Source: Lutraria lutraria
Lineage: Eukaryota > Mollusca > Bivalvia > Venerida > Mactridae
DNA length: 64,000 nt
Direction of reading: 5' to 3'
Assembly: GCA_964023205.1 (NCBI GenBank)
Contig: OZ026840.1
Span: forward strand, 30,110,199-30,174,198
This document shows positions 39,401-45,400 of this stretch, piece by piece; the first letter of the stretch is position 1, and every line of letters begins with the position of its first letter. The translations under genes were made by a program, and so were the position numbers. The notes under the pieces were generated by a model that was given only the letters and a program-made list of their open reading frames with translations, searched no databases and had not been told where the DNA came from.

Positions 39401-42400
39401 TCAAAATATAGCCACTAGCTTGTTAAACTATTACTGCGTATAGCATTTATGTCCTGTACAAATGTTAGATAAATTATAGATTATTGTAATGTTAAATATT
39501 GACAAACCGTGTTCTTCTACAGTAGAAAGGCGTATCCAATTTGTATGAACAAAAAGAATTAACGTAATTATATATTCACAGTACGTTTTACTTTGGTGTA
39601 TCCGCTCAATACGACTGTAAATGTAAAATTATACAAGCGCGACACCCGGTTTAAACTTACATACAATCTGTTACATTTAGTATTTTTCAAAATGTCACTC
39701 TTTTAAAATGATTTTAAATCATGATTTTTTTAAAACTTTATTTTAGATGAATACTTATGCAAATATAAATTATCAATATATTTACGATATATAGCCGCTG
39801 TCGTCAATTTGACTGGTCATTTCTCGATTAGTCAAGAAAAGTCTGATTTTGGACCTAAGAAATAAAATCTCAGGCCAGGCAGAACAAAATGATGTGAAGT
39901 TTCGTAAAACGCGGATCAAAGACATTGTGTCAGATATACCGTCAATATTTTATTATTGTAACTTTTAACCCCCCCCCCCCCCTATCTCGTTCCTGTGTGA
40001 TTGATTACGTCTCTGTTATACAGCTCTCCGACGTATGGTAATTATTTCTATCATTTTAAAACATACCATCTCAGAGGCTTTGATGAAAAACACACACTTC
40101 AATACCCCTGTAAAATTAATTGTGAGCATTTCTGAATATTGTATATAGTTCTCCTGAAAGAATAAAAAGTATGAATTCAGACATAAGTAGAACTTTGTTA
40201 CGGTAGGTTTCATTTTTTTATCTTTAATTTTTTTATTTTCGATTGAGTTGTAGCCTACACCAAAACTCATGACGCATTAATTTTAACGCATTTCTCTGGG
40301 GAATAAGAAATAATATGAATTTCATTCGAGGCACATTACATTAAGAGCTTTGCTAAAATTTAAAGAAATATTTCATACCCATGGGGAAAACTGTGACATC
40401 AGTTTTAATATGCTTATTGGTGAAACCTTACTTAAAAAGAAAGTATGCGTAACCTTGTATTTAGGCTAATGGTCTTCATTCTGTATACAATAAAACCTCT
40501 ATTATCCGAACTCGGATTATCCGAGAACCTGGTGTTATCCGAAATGAATTTTCTGTCCCGGTTCCCCCTGTACGTATTTATCAATGTAGAATAAACTCGA
40601 TTATCCGAATCGTGTAACCCGAAACTATGGATAATCCGAAATAATATCTCGTTCCCGTCGATTTCGGATAATTGAGGTTTTACCTTTGAATAGTCCCGTT
40701 TTCTCAAATCTGAGAAGAAAGTCACCTATAGACAAATCAGGTATGGCCATTGTGTTGGGTTGGTCATTATAGAGCGACTGATGTGCCTACCATTTCAATG
40801 ATTACATATTTCTTACTTTGTTATGTAATTATGTTAATTATGTTGCCGTTAATCATACAGGTGACCTTTATTCAAACTGCATGGTCAGGATGGATCACTG
40901 ATCTAGTGGTAACGTGCTGGAATACTAATTGGAAGGTCGATGGTTCGAACCTCGGCTCAAGCTTCCGTTATTTCAGAGACACATTTTAAGTGTCCTTATC
41001 CCAACTACTGAGCCCAGTGTAACTGCGTCCAGATATTAACAGACAGAAAGGTGAGGCGTGTATTGGACCATGAAAACTAGTAAAATTAAGAGTATTTTCT
41101 CAATCCTGGCTATGTGGCGGCCTTGAAACGAGCATACATGGCGAATAAGTTGTTAAACAACAGATAAATACTGTAATTTCATTTATTTTCGTTGGGCTCA
41201 ATTTTCGTGGATTTTACTTAAATGGCTATTTCGTGGGGATATAAATTCGTGGATTTTGATTTTTGAAAAGAGATGCCTTAATTATCTCTGCATTCAAATT
41301 CGTAGGGCTTTGATTTCGTGGATAAGCGGACCCACGAAATCCACGAAATTAAATACCCAAACGAAAATTAACGATTCCACAGTAATCAAAACTGGTCCCA
41401 AGCTATGGTTTGAGAGTGCTCTAAACTTGTAAGTTACAGAAAATGGAAAGAGGAAATTGTGGCAATTATTAGTTTGTGTCATTATTTACATAATACATAC
41501 TAGTAGAATAATTGACTACAATGTCAAGAATGTATCACCATGCATCTACGAGATATATTGTCTCGTGTACTTGTGTAATTCTGAACGTTATGTACAAACA
41601 AAGGCCGTCTAGTATAACGCTAGTATAATACCGTAAGATAAATTGTATCGTCTGAGAAAATAATCTTTAGACCACGTTTATTGTTGATTAAATGTCTGTT
41701 GTGCGCAAGTTGGACATTATTTTTACATCAAACTAAGCACATGAAACGATAATGGTGTAAGGTGAATTATTTTGTTTCGTTTACAGTTTCGAAGAAACCA
41801 TGATAACATGTATTTTTGGCTTCAGCGGGTTTGGTGCTATCAATATAAAGATAATAACTTCAGCTATAACCAGTTTTCTAGATTGTATTCTTACCAGTAC
41901 TCATTTTCCCTTCTACAATGATACTGTAACTTCTCTGCATACAGGGTAAATCAACACATTTTCATTAAAGGGTTCGTATGACCTGCATTGACCGGGATTC
42001 GAACCTGGTTCGCCTGGTTGCAAGTCTAGAGCACTACACACTAGACAACGACCACGGCTTAAAGACATTGAACCAGGAATGCGAGGCATGTGACCTATGG
42101 ACCAGAAAGTTCCCTAATTCCACAGTAGGGGGTAATAAAACAGACAGGGTCATTGATAGACTAGCACCTGTTTACATAATCTGTTACTCTATGCTTATAA
42201 AACAAAAGCAATTTAGTCATAAACTTATTATCACTATAAATCAATAAAATTTATTATCCCACTTTTTGACTAGATGTCAAGTCTACAGACCGTGACCAGA
42301 CTGGTTTTATCTGATTAGGGGCAATAAAACAATTAAGAGATTAGACCACATGTGGATTTTTTTTGGGGGGGTCACTTATATAGTAGCTGTTCAATGTCTT

Positions 42401-45400
42401 TAAGGGGGGTCTTCGTGGTTGAGTGGTTTTTGTCTCTGATTAGATTAGTATCATTATCCCCCGACCCCTGTGAGCTGGAATCTCAAATGTGACTAGAAAA
42501 AATGTGAGAGATATGTTCCAATGCTCAATGAAGGTCGCAGGTTCTACGCTAATATATGCAATATGTCTTCCTTAACCATTAAAGATCAGCTAAAAATATC
42601 AAATGTTCCGTGGTTGTATGTTTATGTGGTATTATATGTGACTACAAAATGCTTGTTAATTAGTTAAGGTGTCACAATTGATTGCAAATATCGTGTCTAG
42701 AAGCCATTTTGTTGTCAATGTGTACTTATTGATATTCGATAATTTAACTCGATTGACACTACATGTAATTCTTAAATTATTGAGCAGCCATCATTCGTCA
42801 GAAATTGAGCCATTAATTATTCATACTTGTCAGAGAAAATGAATTTAATACAATAAGCAAAGCCGTAATTCATAGATTCAGTTTGTTTGTTGTTTTTCTT
42901 TATTTGCACAAAATCAATTAGGAAATGTTAAAACGTACGCGTCCATTGAAATTAACACTTCAATATTTAAAATCAATATGGTGTACATTTCCTCGCGGTT
43001 AGATCAAAGGTAATGATCAATAGTTGTTATCAAGCAACGCATCGTTAGTATCAGGTACAAATTGTAAATGTTGTCTTACTAAATGCATGCATGTTTATCG
43101 CATGTTTAGAAAGCTCAGTACATGCCGTGAATATTAATAACATTTCCAATCAATGAGAGGTCCTTCGAGGCTCGAATGGTCCGTGTAATTAGTACAGTGT
43201 AACCTCCATGAACGGTCACCTCCGAATATCATTCACCTCCCTGTTACAGCCAGTATACTAGCAGCCCTAATTGATTTTTTACTCTATTTCCATTCTCTCA
43301 ACAACAGTCACCTCCCTGTTACAGCCAGTATACTAGCAGCCCTAATTGATGTTTCACTCTATTTTCACTCTCTCAACAACAGTCACCTCCCTGTTACAGC
43401 CAGTATACTAGCAGCCCTAATTGATGTTTCACTCTATTTTCACTCTCTCAACAACAGTCACCTCCCTGTTACAGCCAGTATACTAGCAGCCCTAATTGAT
43501 GTTTTACTCTATTTTCACTCTCTCAACAACAGTCACCTCCCTGTTACAGCCAGTATACTAGCAGCCCTAATTGATTTTTTGCTCTATTTTTACTCTCTCA
43601 ACAACAGCCACCTCCCTGTTACAGCCAGTATACTAGCAGCCCTAATTGATTTTTTGCTCTATTTTTACTCTCTCAACAACAGTCACCTCCCTGTTACAGC
43701 CAGTATACTAGCAGCCCTAATTGATTTTTTACTCTATTTTCACTCTCTCAACAACAGTCACCTCCCTGATACAGCCAGTATACTAGCAGCCCTAATTGAT
43801 GTTTTGGTCTATTTTTACTCTCTCAACAACAGTCACCTCCCTGTTACAGCCAGTATACTAGCAGCCCTAATTGATTTTTTGCTCTATTTTTACTCTCTCA
43901 ACAACAGTCACCTCCCTGTTACAGCCAGTATACTAGCAGCCCTAATTGATGTTTTGCTCTATTTTCACTCTCTCAACAACAGTCACCTCCCTGATACAGC
44001 CAGTATACTAGCAGCCCTAATTGATGTTTTACTCTATTTTCACTCTCTCAACAACAGCCACCTCCTTACAACAACCATTTTTGTCCTTCCCATTAATGGC
44101 TGTTTTAGTGAAGTTGCACTGCAATTCAACCTAACAATTTTAAGTGCAAATAGTTTGACAAATTTATGTTTAATTATAATAACATGTATATTGTTATAAT
44201 TTTTATATAGTAACATGTATATTGTTATATATAGTAACATGTATATTGTTATATATAATAACACGTATATTGTTGTATATAATAACATGTATATTGTTAT
44301 ATATAATAACATGTATATTGTTATATATAATAACACGTATATTGTTGTATATAATAACATGTATATTGTTATATATAATAACATGTATGTTGTTATATAT
44401 AATAACACGTATATTATGAAATTACTTAACAGTGATAATTTAGACGTCTAACAAAAAGTGATGCATTAGTTTCACTATGATAAATCTTAATGTTATTTTC
44501 CCATTTCTTATTCGCAAATTGCTTTGAGATATGAAAATAAGAGTTATTTAAGTCTATTTGGAGAGGATGGTCATGTTAACAATTTGGGCGCATTGAATGA
44601 GCATTGTCTGTCGTACGTAATCTAAACTTTTTTGAAAAACAAATTTAGAATATCTTAATAGGAGAATTAAAATTTCATGTCACATCCAAGAATATGTTCA
44701 ATCTTATGTATAGATTCATATGATAACAGTCAAATCCTTTCTCTATAAACTTTTAATAAGTAAAATTGTACTTACGTTTGTGTAAGACCAATTAGTAACA
44801 ATATAGTTAAACCATGGAGTTTGCTGATATCATGTTATCGTATAAATAAAACTATGAATAAAAGCCATTCTTAAACAATCATCGATTATTTAGAATAAAA
44901 TGACCTCCGAATAAAAGCTAACTGTCTATAAAGGTCACATTGTGTCTTTCCAAATGATGACCTTTGTTCACAGGTTTTAATGTATCAATCACATTGCGTG
45001 CAGTGTTGTTATGTAAAATAATTATATTTACGTATTTAACAAACACAACAAGTGCATGGATTTTCTACGCAATGTTTACATCGCAATGTTTTAATAATGT
45101 TGGCTAAGAAATCACGTATTCAAATAGTTGGCATTAAAGCGAGTTCGCTATTGTTTACTAATGCCTATTTATTCACCACCAGATAAATCAACAAAAAAGT
45201 ATCAAATCAAAACAAATCCTGTTAAACATTATCCCGAATCTGGCATACATCACTCTTGAAACTTTTAAAGTACAATAATCTTTCTGGTGCCAAATTGAAA
45301 AAAAAAGAAATCATTAAAGACGATAAATTGATGAAAATAAATACAGCGTAACCTCCATACCCGGTCACCAACGGAACGTCAGCCTCCACCCTGTTACAGA

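Noticed and set aside
43579..44199. A 206-residue frame made of a 25-residue repeat
   Set aside because: It exists only because the 75-bp monomer is a multiple of 3; the sister element with two monomers has no such protein and the sequence lies inside a transposon.
44040..44451. Hydrophobic Tyr/Ile/Leu repeats on both strands that look like membrane proteins
   Set aside because: 24-bp AT-rich tandem array; both strands open for the same trivial reason.
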